From: Flavobacteriales bacterium UBA2306
Lineage (GTDB): Bacteria > Bacteroidota > Bacteroidia > Flavobacteriales > Weeksellaceae
Assembly: GCA_002345565.1 (NCBI GenBank)
Contig: DDVS01000005.1
Coordinates: 62,001-126,000 of the forward strand
DNA: 64,000 nucleotides
Direction: 5' to 3'
In this document: positions 1 through 8,395 of the stretch, one piece after another
Numbering within the stretch: position 1 is the first letter of the stretch
Layout of the letters: every line of letters starts with the position of its first letter
Program-made: the position numbers and the translations under genes
The notes under the pieces: model-generated
Seen by the model: only the letters and a program-made list of their open reading frames with translations
Databases searched by the model: none
Told to the model about the DNA's origin: nothing

Positions 1-60
1 ATTTTACCAGAAGTCAAACATTCTGACCATTGTCCGGTTCTTGTAGAACTTTCGATATAA
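1..60 (+). CDS. C-terminal end of an exonuclease III-type (AP endonuclease) gene, 5' part outside window
   Basis: Frame 1 is open from the first base to a TAA at 58-60 and ends in SDHCPVLVEL. The SDHCPV motif is the C-terminal catalytic segment (Asp-His) of the endonuclease/exonuclease/phosphatase fold, as in exodeoxyribonuclease III, which cleaves DNA at abasic sites. Only 19 residues are visible, so ExoIII (xth) is the best guess and another enzyme of the same fold cannot be excluded. Confidence 0.6.
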   Translation: MLPEVKHSDHCPVLVELSI

Positions 61-88
61 ATGATCGCCGATGAATGATTCATTCAGC

Positions 89-123
89 AACATCAACAAT
101 CAATCATCAATTATCAACATCAA
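89..123 (+). repeat. Degenerate 7-base repeats (NNNATCA) before the TRIC-family gene
   Basis: Four units with ATCA at a strict 7-base spacing occupy 89-116, with a drifting fifth to 123. They lie in the gap between the exonuclease stop and the GTG start at 136. Similar 7-base periodicity recurs before other genes in this window. Confidence 0.5.
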
Positions 124-135
124 TTATAAAAATCT

Positions 136-768
136 GTGCACGAACAATTCAATTTTATCATAGAGATTCTCGGGACCATTTCTTTTGCAATGTCTGGCAG
201 TTTTGCGGCTATGCAGAAACGTCTAGATCCATTTGGGGTTTTGATTATTGCCTTTGTAACATCCGTTGGAGGCGGAACGGTGAGAGATTTGCTTTTGGAT
301 GTTCCTGTTTTTTGGATGACAGATCTGTTGACATGTTCATTGATATTTTTCACTTGTGTTTTTTCTATGATTTTCAAATCTATCGAGAAAAACTTCAAAG
401 TGACATTATTTATATTTGACAGTTTTGGATTGGGATTATTCACCATTATTGGGATTCAAAAAGGGATTAACGAAGCTTTTCACCCATTAATCTGTTTGAC
501 TTTGGGAACTATTACAGGTTGTTTTGGAGGGATTATTAGAGATATTTTGTTGAATAGGATTCCGTTGGTTTTCCGAAAAGAAATCTATGCAACGGCATGT
601 ATTGTAGGTGGAGGAAGTTTTTTGCTTTTGGCAAAATATTCTGCTTTTTCTTACGCATTGATTCAAATTTTTACCATTATTTTGATTGTTACTATCAGGA
701 CTCTTGCGGTAAAATACCATTGGCAGATTCCCAAATTTTATGGTTACGAAGAGAACAATGAAATGTAA
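136..768 (+). CDS. TRIC (trimeric intracellular cation channel) family protein, UPF0126
   Basis: This 210-residue inner-membrane protein has about seven hydrophobic segments and two copies of the family's glycine-rich signature: GGGTVRDLLL near residue 46 and GGIIRDILL near residue 131. That internal duplication is typical of the UPF0126/YicG-YadS family, the bacterial relatives of TRIC potassium channels. Start is a GTG at 136; no better ATG lies nearby. It stands alone between the exonuclease end and a convergent gene, and ends just before a bidirectional hairpin. Transport substrate cannot be read from sequence. Confidence 0.85.
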   Translation: MHEQFNFIIEILGTISFAMSGSFAAMQKRLDPFGVLIIAFVTSVGGGTVRDLLLDVPVFWMTDLLTCSLIFFTCVFSMIFKSIEKNFKVTLFIFDSFGLGLFTIIGIQKGINEAFHPLICLTLGTITGCFGGIIRDILLNRIPLVFRKEIYATACIVGGGSFLLLAKYSAFSYALIQIFTIILIVTIRTLAVKYHWQIPKFYGYEENNEM

Positions 769-772
769 AATA

Positions 773-807
773 AAAAAGGAGCGAAAATATGTTTTCCACT
801 CCTTTTA
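773..807. terminator. Bidirectional terminator between convergent genes
   Basis: AAAAAGGAG (773-781) pairs with CTCCTTTT (799-806), with extra inner pairing of GAAAA with TTTTC around a small loop. Runs of A and T on the two sides let it act for both the TRIC gene and the minus-strand gene ending at 830. Confidence 0.75.
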
Positions 808-829
808 TTATATTTAAGAATAATGATGA

Positions 830-1396
830 TTAGAAGAATTTACCTCTGTTTCTCATATTCGGGTTGTGCATATGTTTTTGCATTGTTGGCATCTTCATTT
901 GATCTTTCATCATTTTGATTTGATCGGTCATCATTCCTGCAGAATCCAATTGTTTAGCCTCTTCCAAAAGTTTCTGAGCTTCATTTTTTCTACCTTTTGA
1001 TAGGGCAGAAGCAGCCAGATTTAATTTTGCCATTGCTCTGTCGTGCTTCATATTCAAGCCGTAATCCAATGCTTTTTTCATCAGACCTTCCGTTTTTTGC
1101 GGATTTTCCTGCGCTGTTGTCAAAGCTTGTAAATAATGGAAATAGCCGTACTGACTCTTGTGAAGCTGAGATTTATAATCCGTGATGTTAGATAAAAACT
1201 TAGACGCTTTTTCCATATTTTGTTTTCTCAGTTGCCAGAAAGCTAAAAGAATATTTTCGTTTTTGAAGAATAATGCAATTGGAATTGCAGAAAGTACAAC
1301 CAAAACAATTCCCCAGCCGATATTACGATTGAACATCAAGTAAACCCCCAAAGCGATAATGATTGCTGCGACTACAAATTTTATGTATTTGTTCAT
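830..1396 (-). CDS. Hypothetical membrane protein with two TM segments and a helical (TPR-like) C-terminal half
   Basis: 188 residues. Residues 5-22 and 27-45 form a membrane hairpin. The rest (about 50-150) is helical with TPR-like pairs, and the tail is rich in Met, Lys and His (around residues 153-188). The topology suggests a small membrane-anchored scaffold facing the cytoplasm. No enzyme motif is visible. A Bacteroidota promoter precedes it (TTG at 1443-1445, TATCTTTG at 1414-1421, minus strand). Function unknown. Confidence 0.7.
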   Translation of the reverse strand: MNKYIKFVVAAIIIALGVYLMFNRNIGWGIVLVVLSAIPIALFFKNENILLAFWQLRKQNMEKASKFLSNITDYKSQLHKSQYGYFHYLQALTTAQENPQKTEGLMKKALDYGLNMKHDRAMAKLNLAASALSKGRKNEAQKLLEEAKQLDSAGMMTDQIKMMKDQMKMPTMQKHMHNPNMRNRGKFF

Positions 1397-1413
1397 TTTT
1401 AAAATTTAGGTTG

Positions 1414-1445
1414 CAAAGATAAGAATTACCGATAAGAATTTTCAA
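1414..1445 (-). promoter_or_regulatory. Bacteroidota-type promoter for the 830-1396 gene
   Basis: On the minus strand, TTG (1445-1443), 21 bases, then TATCTTTG (1421-1414), ending 17 bases before the ATG at 1396. This matches the TTG-N17-23-TAnnTTTG consensus known for Flavobacterium and Bacteroides. Confidence 0.6.
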
Positions 1446-1608
1446 TAAAAATATTTTCAAAATTATCGATTAATTTTATTAAATATTATCAAACTCGAAA
1501 ATCAATAAAGTTGAAGTTTATAATTTTTTCTGACGCTAAGTTGCTTGGTTAAGATTCTATAAGATTGATTTTGTAGAAAGTAAAAAAGTCATTAAGAAAT
1601 GATAAAAT

Positions 1609-1640
1609 CAAAAGAGCCGATTAATTTCGGCTCTTTTTTG
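1609..1640. terminator. Terminator of the leucine operon
   Basis: AAAGAGCCGA (611-620 of the second kilobase) pairs perfectly with TCGGCTCTTT (1627-1636) around a 6-base loop. On the minus strand it follows the leuB stop at 1652 and is trailed by a T-rich stretch. A T run on the plus side makes it potentially bidirectional. Confidence 0.8.
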
Positions 1641-1651
1641 TGATTTCATCA

Positions 1652-2773
1652 TTAAACAATTGTGGATTTGCCCAATTGGATATTTTCGTAATTGTAATAA
1701 GATTTCTCGGAGAAACTGATGTAATCTGCGATGAAATCTCCAACTTCTGAAGTTGAGTAATTTTGTTCTGCATTCAAATCAACGGTTACAAATTTGCTTT
1801 CGATGGCGTGTTCTACACTTTGACGCAATTTTTCCGCAGCTTGATTTAAATTTAAATAATCCAACAACATTGCAGCACTCAAAATTGAAGCAATTGGATT
1901 CGCAATTCCTTTTCCTTTGGCTTGAGGATAAGAACCGTGAATTGGTTCAAAAAGTCCATTATCTTCACCAATAGAAGCTGACGGCAATAATCCGATAGAA
2001 CCGCCAATTACACTGGCTTCGTCTGAAATAATATCACCAAACATATTTTCTGTAAGAATCACATCAAATTGTTTTGGATTAAGAATCATCTGCATTGCTG
2101 CATTGTCAACAAACATAAAATCTAAAGCAACATCCGGATATTCCAAAGCGATTTCTTTCACAATTTTTCTCCAAAGTCTGGATGTATCTAGAACATTAGC
2201 CTTGTCAATCAATGTCAGTTTTTTCTTTCTTTTCTGCGCGTCTTGGAATGCCAAATGTGTAATTCCAATGATTTCTTCTTTTGAATATTTGCAAAGGTCG
2301 TAAGCGTAATCTCCATTTTCTTCCGTGAATTTTTCTCCAAAATAAATTCCACTAATCAACTCACGATAGATTTGAATATCCGTTCCATCAACGATTTCTT
2401 TTTTCAACGGACTTTTTTTAATCAAAGAAGCGTAAGTTTTAATTGGCCTGATGTTCGCAAACAATCCTAATTCTTTTCTCAATTTTAACAAACCTTGCTC
2501 CGGACGAACTTTTGCATCAGGATTATTGTCAAATGCTGGGTCACCAATGGCTCCGAACAAAACTGCATCAGAATTTTTGCATAATTCCAAAGTCTCATCA
2601 GGCAGAGGATTTCCGGTTTTGTAAATCGCTTCCGCTCCCATTAATCCATAATCGAATTGGAAATTATAGTTAAAAACCGAAGCAATTACTTTTAATATTT
2701 TTACACTTTCATTGGTAACTTCCGGACCGATTCCATCTCCCGGTAAAACGGCAATTTTATAATTCTTTTGCAT
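1652..2773 (-). CDS. leuB: 3-isopropylmalate dehydrogenase
   Basis: NAD-dependent oxidative decarboxylation of 3-isopropylmalate, the third reaction of leucine synthesis, in the cytoplasm. The N-terminus has LPGDGIGPEV, followed by the family's RPEQGLLKLRKEL region and the NMFGDIISDEAS metal/substrate-binding segment. The nucleotide-binding GSYPQAKGKGIANP motif lies near residue 285. I start at the ATG at 2773, which gives the normal MQKNYKIAVLPGDG beginning. The longer reading frame would run further into leuD. Even so, the chosen start overlaps the leuD end by 17 bases, implying translational coupling. It is the last gene of the operon and is followed by a clear terminator. Confidence 0.95.
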   Translation of the reverse strand: MQKNYKIAVLPGDGIGPEVTNESVKILKVIASVFNYNFQFDYGLMGAEAIYKTGNPLPDETLELCKNSDAVLFGAIGDPAFDNNPDAKVRPEQGLLKLRKELGLFANIRPIKTYASLIKKSPLKKEIVDGTDIQIYRELISGIYFGEKFTEENGDYAYDLCKYSKEEIIGITHLAFQDAQKRKKKLTLIDKANVLDTSRLWRKIVKEIALEYPDVALDFMFVDNAAMQMILNPKQFDVILTENMFGDIISDEASVIGGSIGLLPSASIGEDNGLFEPIHGSYPQAKGKGIANPIASILSAAMLLDYLNLNQAAEKLRQSVEHAIESKFVTVDLNAEQNYSTSEVGDFIADYISFSEKSYYNYENIQLGKSTIV

Positions 2774-3362
2774 ATATTTTTTGTGTGTTTTGTTCAAATG
2801 CTTTTATCGCGTCTTTTTTGCTTGATAAGAAATCAATATCGTCATAGCCATTCATCAGGCATATTTTTTTGTAAGAATCCAACTCGAAATTTTCTGTTTT
2901 TCCATCAAAAGAAATAGTCTGATTTTCAACATCCACAGTAATTTGATTTGACGGATTTTGAGTAATCGTTTCTATTAAATCTTTAAGATATTCCTCAGAA
3001 ACTTTCACAGGAAGAAGTCCATTATTAAGTGCATTTCCTTTGAAAATATCAGCAAAATAACTAGAAACCACAACCTTGAAACCGTAGTCTGTCAACGCCC
3101 AAGCCGCGTGTTCTCTACTGCTTCCGCATCCAAAATTATTTCCAGCAACCAAGATTTCTCCAGAATATTTGGAATTATTCAGAACAAAATCAGCGTTTGG
3201 TTCATTAGTATGAACATTGAATCGCCAATCTCTGAAAAGATTTTCCCCGAAACCTTCTTTGCTAATGCTTTTGAGGAAGCGCGCCGGAATAATCTGATCT
3301 GTATCTATATTTTCACTCGGTAATGGAACAGCCTGAGAATTTATTAAAACTAATTTTTGCAT
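2757..3362 (-). CDS. leuD: 3-isopropylmalate dehydratase small subunit
   Basis: Swivel subunit of isopropylmalate isomerase (partner of LeuC), 201 residues, the usual length. It carries the family motifs DTDQIIPARFL near residue 20 and NNFGCGSSREHAAWAL near residue 74. With LeuC it interconverts 2- and 3-isopropylmalate. The gene is separated from leuC by a methyltransferase gene, which is unusual because leuC and leuD are normally adjacent. Its 3' end overlaps leuB. Confidence 0.95.
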   Translation of the reverse strand: MQKLVLINSQAVPLPSENIDTDQIIPARFLKSISKEGFGENLFRDWRFNVHTNEPNADFVLNNSKYSGEILVAGNNFGCGSSREHAAWALTDYGFKVVVSSYFADIFKGNALNNGLLPVKVSEEYLKDLIETITQNPSNQITVDVENQTISFDGKTENFELDSYKKICLMNGYDDIDFLSSKKDAIKAFEQNTQKIYAKEL

Positions 3363-3409
3363 TTTTTATTCTTTTAAAAAGTAATCATCAAATAGATGTT
3401 TTTTTGCCT

Positions 3410-4096
3410 TTATTTTTTTGCTGTATAAACAACAAAATTATAGTATTGATATACGTTAGCAACATTTTGAAACCCTACATCTTCCAACCACTTTAGCTGC
3501 TCATTCAGCGGACTCATCTTATCCAGTTTAATTCTTTCAAATGTTGCTTCTTTTTCTTCTGATGTCAAAGTTTTATTCGCTGTAACTTTATCTCTCCAAC
3601 TAGAAGTATAAAGTGCTTCCGAAAAATCATTTTCGCCCAAAACCTGGTCTGCATTGATAAACAATCCACCGTCTTTCAGAAGCTTATGGATTGTTTTAAA
3701 AAGCTTTTTTTTAGCTTCATCATCTAAATGATGAATTGCTAAACCAGAAATCACCAAATCAAATTTGTTTTTTTCTAAAGCTAAATCTTCTAAATCCTGA
3801 ACAAGAAATTCAAAATTTGAAAATCCTGAAAATCTTTCCTTAGCTTTTTTTAGCATTTCTTCCGAAATATCTACTAAAGTAAAATCGGCTTCGTTATATT
3901 TTTCAAGAAAAAAAGCACTCATCAAACCTGTGCCAGCTCCTATATCTAATATGTTGTGAACGGATTTTATTTGATTCGATAATTCAACTGGTATTTTATA
4001 AAAATCATCAAAACAAGGTATCAGTTCTTTTCTTTGCTTATCGTATTTTTCTGATACCGCATTGAATTTTGACTTAATAGATTCTATGGTAGACAT
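3410..4096 (-). CDS. Class I SAM-dependent methyltransferase inside the leucine operon
   Basis: 228 residues with a Rossmann methyltransferase fold. Motif I is ILDIGAGTG near residue 48, the acidic end of strand 2 is in TLVDIS, and the post-motif segment is FDLVISGLAIHHL. Substrate is not readable; it resembles general small-molecule methyltransferases of the UbiE/Methyltransf_25 type. It begins only 2 bases after the leuC stop, so it is surely co-transcribed and perhaps coupled to leuC. A 47-base gap separates it from leuD. A role tied to leucine metabolism is possible but unproven. Confidence 0.8.
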   Translation of the reverse strand: MSTIESIKSKFNAVSEKYDKQRKELIPCFDDFYKIPVELSNQIKSVHNILDIGAGTGLMSAFFLEKYNEADFTLVDISEEMLKKAKERFSGFSNFEFLVQDLEDLALEKNKFDLVISGLAIHHLDDEAKKKLFKTIHKLLKDGGLFINADQVLGENDFSEALYTSSWRDKVTANKTLTSEEKEATFERIKLDKMSPLNEQLKWLEDVGFQNVANVYQYYNFVVYTAKK

Positions 4097-4098
4097 TT

Positions 4099-5484
4099 TT
4101 AATTCAAATTTTGAAAAGCGGGAATTCTGCCTTCCACAGCTACTTTCGCAGCAGTTAATGGACTAGCTAAAAGTGTTCTTGCGCCTTGACCTTGTCGACC
4201 TTCGAAGTTTCTGTTGGATGTGGAAACACAATATTCTCCTTCTGGGATTTTATCTTCATTCATTGCTAAACAAGCCGAACATCCCGGTTGACGGATTTGG
4301 AAACCGGCATCATTGAAAACCTTATCCAAACCTTCATCATAAATTTGTTTTGCCACTTGCTGTGAACCTGGAACCAGCCACGCTACTATATTTTCAGCCT
4401 TTTGTTTTCCTTTGACATATTCTGCAGCAGAACGGAAATCCTCAATTCGAGCATTAGTGCAACTTCCGATAAAAACATAATTCACTTTGATATCTGCTGT
4501 CGATTGTCCAGCATCAAGACCCATATATTTCAAGGCTTTTTCCTCAGATTCGTTTTGAGCAGTCGGAATTTTGGAATCAATGGAAATTCCCATTCCCGGA
4601 TTGGTTCCGTAAGTTATCATTGGTTTGATATCTTCTGCATCAAACTCAAATTCTTTATCAAAAACGGCATCAGAATCCGATTTTAAAGTTTTCCAATACG
4701 CTACTTTTTCATCCCATTCCTCTCCTTTTGGTGCAAATGTTCTGTCTTTGATATAATCGAAAGTAGTTTCGTCCGGTGCAATCATTCCGCCTCTCGCTCC
4801 CATTTCGATACTCATATTACAAACTGTCATTCTGCCTTCCATAGACATTTCTTCAAAAACATTTCCGGCATATTCACAGAAATAGCCTGTTCCAGCATCG
4901 GTTCCGGTTTTTGAAATAATGTAAAGAATCACGTCTTTTGCCTGAACATCTTTATTCAGTTTTCCTTTTACGGAAACACGCATCGATTTTGGCTTGTTCA
5001 TCAATAAGCATTGGCTTGCAAAAACCTGCGCAACCTGACTTGTTCCAATTCCAAATGCGATAGAACCAAAAGCGCCGTGTGTAGAGGTATGGCTATCACC
5101 GCAAACAATGCTCATTCCCGGCTGAGTAATTCCCAGTTCAGGTGCAATAATGTGAACAATTCCTTGATACGGATGTCCAAGTCCGTATAATTCGATGTTA
5201 TTTTTCTTGCAATTTTCAGTCAATTGCTGAACTTGTGTTCTTGACAATTCGTCTTTGATAGGCAGTTCTTGTCCCAAAGTCGGAACATTATGGTCTGCTG
5301 TTGCAACAATCTGATTCGGACGAAAGATTTCCAGACCTCTCGCTTCCAATTCCGCAAAAGCCTGCGGACTGGTCACTTCGTGAATTAAATGTTTATCTAT
5401 ATAAATCACCTGAGGTCCATCCGGAACAGTTTCTACAACGTGTGCATCCCAGACTTTATCAAATAATGTTTTGCTTTGGCTCAT
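4099..5484 (-). CDS. leuC: 3-isopropylmalate dehydratase large subunit
   Basis: Aconitase-family iron-sulfur subunit, 461 residues from the chosen ATG at 5484 (MSQSKTLFDKVWDAHVV, the usual start). Cluster cysteines appear in FIGSCTNARIEDF and QPGCSACLAMNEDK. Substrate-binding motifs HEVTSPQAF, VCGDSHTSTHGAFG and GGMIAPDETTF are also present. With LeuD it isomerises 2-isopropylmalate. The longer start at 5499 would overlap leuA. The gene begins 7 bases past the leuA stop. Confidence 0.96.
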   Translation of the reverse strand: MSQSKTLFDKVWDAHVVETVPDGPQVIYIDKHLIHEVTSPQAFAELEARGLEIFRPNQIVATADHNVPTLGQELPIKDELSRTQVQQLTENCKKNNIELYGLGHPYQGIVHIIAPELGITQPGMSIVCGDSHTSTHGAFGSIAFGIGTSQVAQVFASQCLLMNKPKSMRVSVKGKLNKDVQAKDVILYIISKTGTDAGTGYFCEYAGNVFEEMSMEGRMTVCNMSIEMGARGGMIAPDETTFDYIKDRTFAPKGEEWDEKVAYWKTLKSDSDAVFDKEFEFDAEDIKPMITYGTNPGMGISIDSKIPTAQNESEEKALKYMGLDAGQSTADIKVNYVFIGSCTNARIEDFRSAAEYVKGKQKAENIVAWLVPGSQQVAKQIYDEGLDKVFNDAGFQIRQPGCSACLAMNEDKIPEGEYCVSTSNRNFEGRQGQGARTLLASPLTAAKVAVEGRIPAFQNLN

Positions 5485-5491
5485 TTTATTT

Positions 5492-6655
5492 CTATCCAAT
5501 TTTTTGATTAAATGATTTCATCATATAACTTAAATCATCATTATTAACTTCTTTCTTAGTATCGGCAATTTTCAAAAACTCCTGATATAAAAAGTCCAAT
5601 TCTACTTTTGTCACATCAAAACCAATATTTTTGAATCGATAAGCCAAAGCAGAACGTCCGCTTCTCGCAGTCAAAACAATAGAAGATTCATTGATTCCGA
5701 CTTCTCTTGGGTCGATGATTTCGTAAGTTTCTCTGTTTTTGATGACGCCATCCTGATGAATTCCTGAACTGTGAGCAAATGCATTCGCACCAACAATCGC
5801 TTTGTTCGGTTGAACCGGCATTCCCATCAAGTCTGAAACGAGATAACTCATTTCGTTCAGCATTTTGGAATTGATATCAGTGAAGAAATTAAGGTCTGGA
5901 TGTTGTTTGATAATCATCACCACTTCTTCCAAAGCCGTATTTCCGGCACGTTCTCCAAGTCCGTTGATTGTACATTCAATTTGTCTTGCACCGTTGATAA
6001 TGCCTGAAATTGAATTGGCTGTTGCCATTCCCAAATCATTATGACAGTGGCAAGACAAAATTGCTTTGTCGATATCTTTTACGTTATCTCTCAGATATTT
6101 GATTTTTCTTCCGTATTCTTCCGGCAAGCAATAACCTGTCGTATCAGGAATATTAAGAACAGTTGCTCCTGCTTTAATAACTTCCTCACAGACTTTTGCC
6201 AAGAAATCATTGTCAGCTCTTCCTGCATCTTCTGCATAAAATTCAACATCATCTACAAAATTTCTCGCATATTTCACAGCTTCAACAGCACGTTCCAAAA
6301 CCTCTTCTCTTGTAGAATTGAATTTGAATTTGATATGAGAATCCGAAGTCCCGATTCCTGTATGGATTCTCGGTCGTTTCGCATATTTCAAAGCTTCCGC
6401 TGCAACTTCAATATCTTTTTTATTCGCTCTCGTCAATCCGCAGACTTTGGCATTTTTTACGATTTTTGAAATCTCCTGAACCGACTGAAAATCGCCGGGA
6501 CTGGAAATCGGAAAACCTGCTTCAATAATATCAACACCTAAAAAATCGAGTTTCTCTGCGATAACTAATTTCTGTTCCGTATTCAGTTTACATCCTGGGA
6601 CTTGTTCCCCATCTCTCAGTGTCGTATCAAAAATTTCAATTTTTTCAGGATTCAT
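5492..6655 (-). CDS. leuA: 2-isopropylmalate synthase, short form lacking the regulatory domain
   Basis: Condenses acetyl-CoA with 2-oxoisovalerate, the committed step of leucine synthesis. The TIM barrel shows FDTTLRDGEQVPG at residues 9-21 and the metal-binding CHCHNDLGMATAN near residue 204. The following linker (AHSSGIHQDG) is present. At 387 residues the protein ends where the C-terminal LeuA allosteric domain should start; enzymes with that domain usually exceed 500 residues. Homocitrate or citramalate synthase cannot be excluded by sequence alone, but operon context with leuCDB favours LeuA. First gene of the operon. Confidence 0.88.
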   Translation of the reverse strand: MNPEKIEIFDTTLRDGEQVPGCKLNTEQKLVIAEKLDFLGVDIIEAGFPISSPGDFQSVQEISKIVKNAKVCGLTRANKKDIEVAAEALKYAKRPRIHTGIGTSDSHIKFKFNSTREEVLERAVEAVKYARNFVDDVEFYAEDAGRADNDFLAKVCEEVIKAGATVLNIPDTTGYCLPEEYGRKIKYLRDNVKDIDKAILSCHCHNDLGMATANSISGIINGARQIECTINGLGERAGNTALEEVVMIIKQHPDLNFFTDINSKMLNEMSYLVSDLMGMPVQPNKAIVGANAFAHSSGIHQDGVIKNRETYEIIDPREVGINESSIVLTARSGRSALAYRFKNIGFDVTKVELDFLYQEFLKIADTKKEVNNDDLSYMMKSFNQKIG

Positions 6656-6683
6656 AATAGAGTTTTTATCTAATTTTGATGTT

Positions 6684-6691
6684 CAAAAGTA
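6684..6691 (-). promoter_or_regulatory. Possible -7 box of the leucine operon
   Basis: TACTTTTG on the minus strand, 28 bases before the leuA ATG, fits TAnnTTTG. No well-spaced TTG was found upstream, and no leader peptide rich in leucine codons or T-box-like structure was seen in this 150-base divergent gap. Confidence 0.35.
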
Positions 6692-6803
6692 GAATTTGAT
6701 TTATTGTTTATTACGGAATCACTTCAAAAAATACAATATTCGATTTGCTCAAAATAATTTATAAAAAATTAATTATCAAGTATTTAAATGTTTAATTTTT
6801 ACA

Positions 6804-8339
6804 ATGTCAGAATTACAGAAAGATTTTTTATTTGTCCTTATTAAGTCACTTTCCACGTCGGAAAAGAGACAATTTAAGTTATATGTCAATCGTCTAGGGA
6901 TTAATGTTGATGCAAAATTTCTTCTGCTTTTTTCTGAATTGGACAAAATGAAAGAATACAACGAGGAAATCATTCTTGAGAAAAAAATATCCTCGAAACA
7001 ACAACTTTCGAATCTAAAAGCGCATCTTTATAAGCAGATTTTAGTAAGTCTGAGACTCAATCCAAGTCATCAGAATAATAGAATGCAACTTCGGGAACAA
7101 CTTGATTTTGCCAATATTCTTTATCAAAAAGGTTTACACAAACAAGCTTTGAAAATCTTAGACAAAGCAAAACAATCGGCTCTGGAATTGGATGAAAAAA
7201 CAATTGCTTCCGAAATCATTGAACTTGAAAAAGTGATTGAATCTCAATTCATTACACGAAGTATTGATGGACGAGCAGATGAACTTATCCGACAATCCAG
7301 TGAAATAAGTCAGCAAAACAGATATGCGACCAGACTTTCTAATTTATCGTTGAAATTGTACAGCGAAATGCTAACGCACGGCTACATCAAAAATGATGAA
7401 GACCGAGAAAAAACCATTGATTTTTTTGATAAAAAAGTCACAAAAATTGACCTTAACAAACTGAATTTCACGGAAAAACTTTGGTATTACAAAGCGCACG
7501 TCTGGAAAAATCAGCTTTTACAGGATTACAAATACACCTTGAAATATGCTTATCAATGGGTAGAATTGTTTCATCAGAACCCTGAAATGATAAAAAGTCA
7601 TCCTGTTTGGTACATCAAAGGAAACACTTATCTGTTCAAGATTTTGTTTATTTATGGCAGCATCAGAGGAATTGAGAAGAGTTTTGAGAAATTCAATAAT
7701 GTTGTGAAGTCTGAGATTTTTGTCCACAACGAGAATTCACAGTCTTTGATTTTTCTTAATTATTATAACACTTTAATGAATCTGTATTTCATCAAAGGAG
7801 ATTTTTTCAAAGGCACAAAATTGATTCCTGAATTGGAATTGAAAATGGAAAAATTCCGTGATAAAGTGGATGAACATCATTTGCTGATACTCTATCTGAA
7901 AATTGCATCGATGTATTTTGGAAGTAAAAACTATCAGAACACCATAAAATACGGTTTGAAAATCATTAATTCAAAAGGGAATATTCAGGAGGATTTGCTT
8001 TTCCACACAAGGATTTTGATTTTGATGGCCAAATTCGAAGCCGGATTTGATGACGATTATGATGACTTTGTAAAAAACACGTTGAAGTTCGCCAAAAAGA
8101 TGAAAAATCCTTCGGATTTACATTTCAATATTGTGAATTTTTTCAAGCAAATCGGTGATAAAAATTCGAAAGAACAGATGTTGGCTTTCAAAGAATTCGA
8201 AACACAATTGGAAGAATCCGAAAACAACCGGTACGACAAAAGAACGCTGATGTACATCGACATCCACGGATGGATCATATCAAAAGTCAGAAATGTAGAT
8301 GTGATTGAGATTATAAAAGAGAAAGTTAAGACCAAATAA
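6804..8339 (+). CDS. Conserved hypothetical protein, all-helical repeat architecture
   Basis: 511 residues, no signal peptide and no membrane segment. Composition and helix pattern (for example LYQKGLHKQALKILDKAKQ near residue 113) suggest TPR-like helical hairpins throughout. No catalytic motif or DNA-binding domain was recognised. It is divergent from leuA and lies 56 bases upstream of thrS, which has its own -7 box. A cytoplasmic scaffold is a reasonable inference; the function is unknown. Confidence 0.65.
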   Translation: MSELQKDFLFVLIKSLSTSEKRQFKLYVNRLGINVDAKFLLLFSELDKMKEYNEEIILEKKISSKQQLSNLKAHLYKQILVSLRLNPSHQNNRMQLREQLDFANILYQKGLHKQALKILDKAKQSALELDEKTIASEIIELEKVIESQFITRSIDGRADELIRQSSEISQQNRYATRLSNLSLKLYSEMLTHGYIKNDEDREKTIDFFDKKVTKIDLNKLNFTEKLWYYKAHVWKNQLLQDYKYTLKYAYQWVELFHQNPEMIKSHPVWYIKGNTYLFKILFIYGSIRGIEKSFEKFNNVVKSEIFVHNENSQSLIFLNYYNTLMNLYFIKGDFFKGTKLIPELELKMEKFRDKVDEHHLLILYLKIASMYFGSKNYQNTIKYGLKIINSKGNIQEDLLFHTRILILMAKFEAGFDDDYDDFVKNTLKFAKKMKNPSDLHFNIVNFFKQIGDKNSKEQMLAFKEFETQLEESENNRYDKRTLMYIDIHGWIISKVRNVDVIEIIKEKVKTK

Positions 8340-8364
8340 ATATTAATTTTCTTTAAAAAATCAC

Positions 8365-8372
8365 TATTTTTG
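8365..8372 (+). promoter_or_regulatory. -7 box upstream of thrS
   Basis: TATTTTTG, 23 bases before the thrS ATG, matches TAnnTTTG. No TTG at the right distance is visible, so only the -7 element is supported. Confidence 0.4.
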
Positions 8373-8395
8373 CATCTTAAAAAATTTCAGTCATA

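Noticed and set aside
120..446. Minus-strand 108-residue frame over the TRIC gene
   Set aside because: Antisense shadow of a clear gene, with no family pattern of its own.
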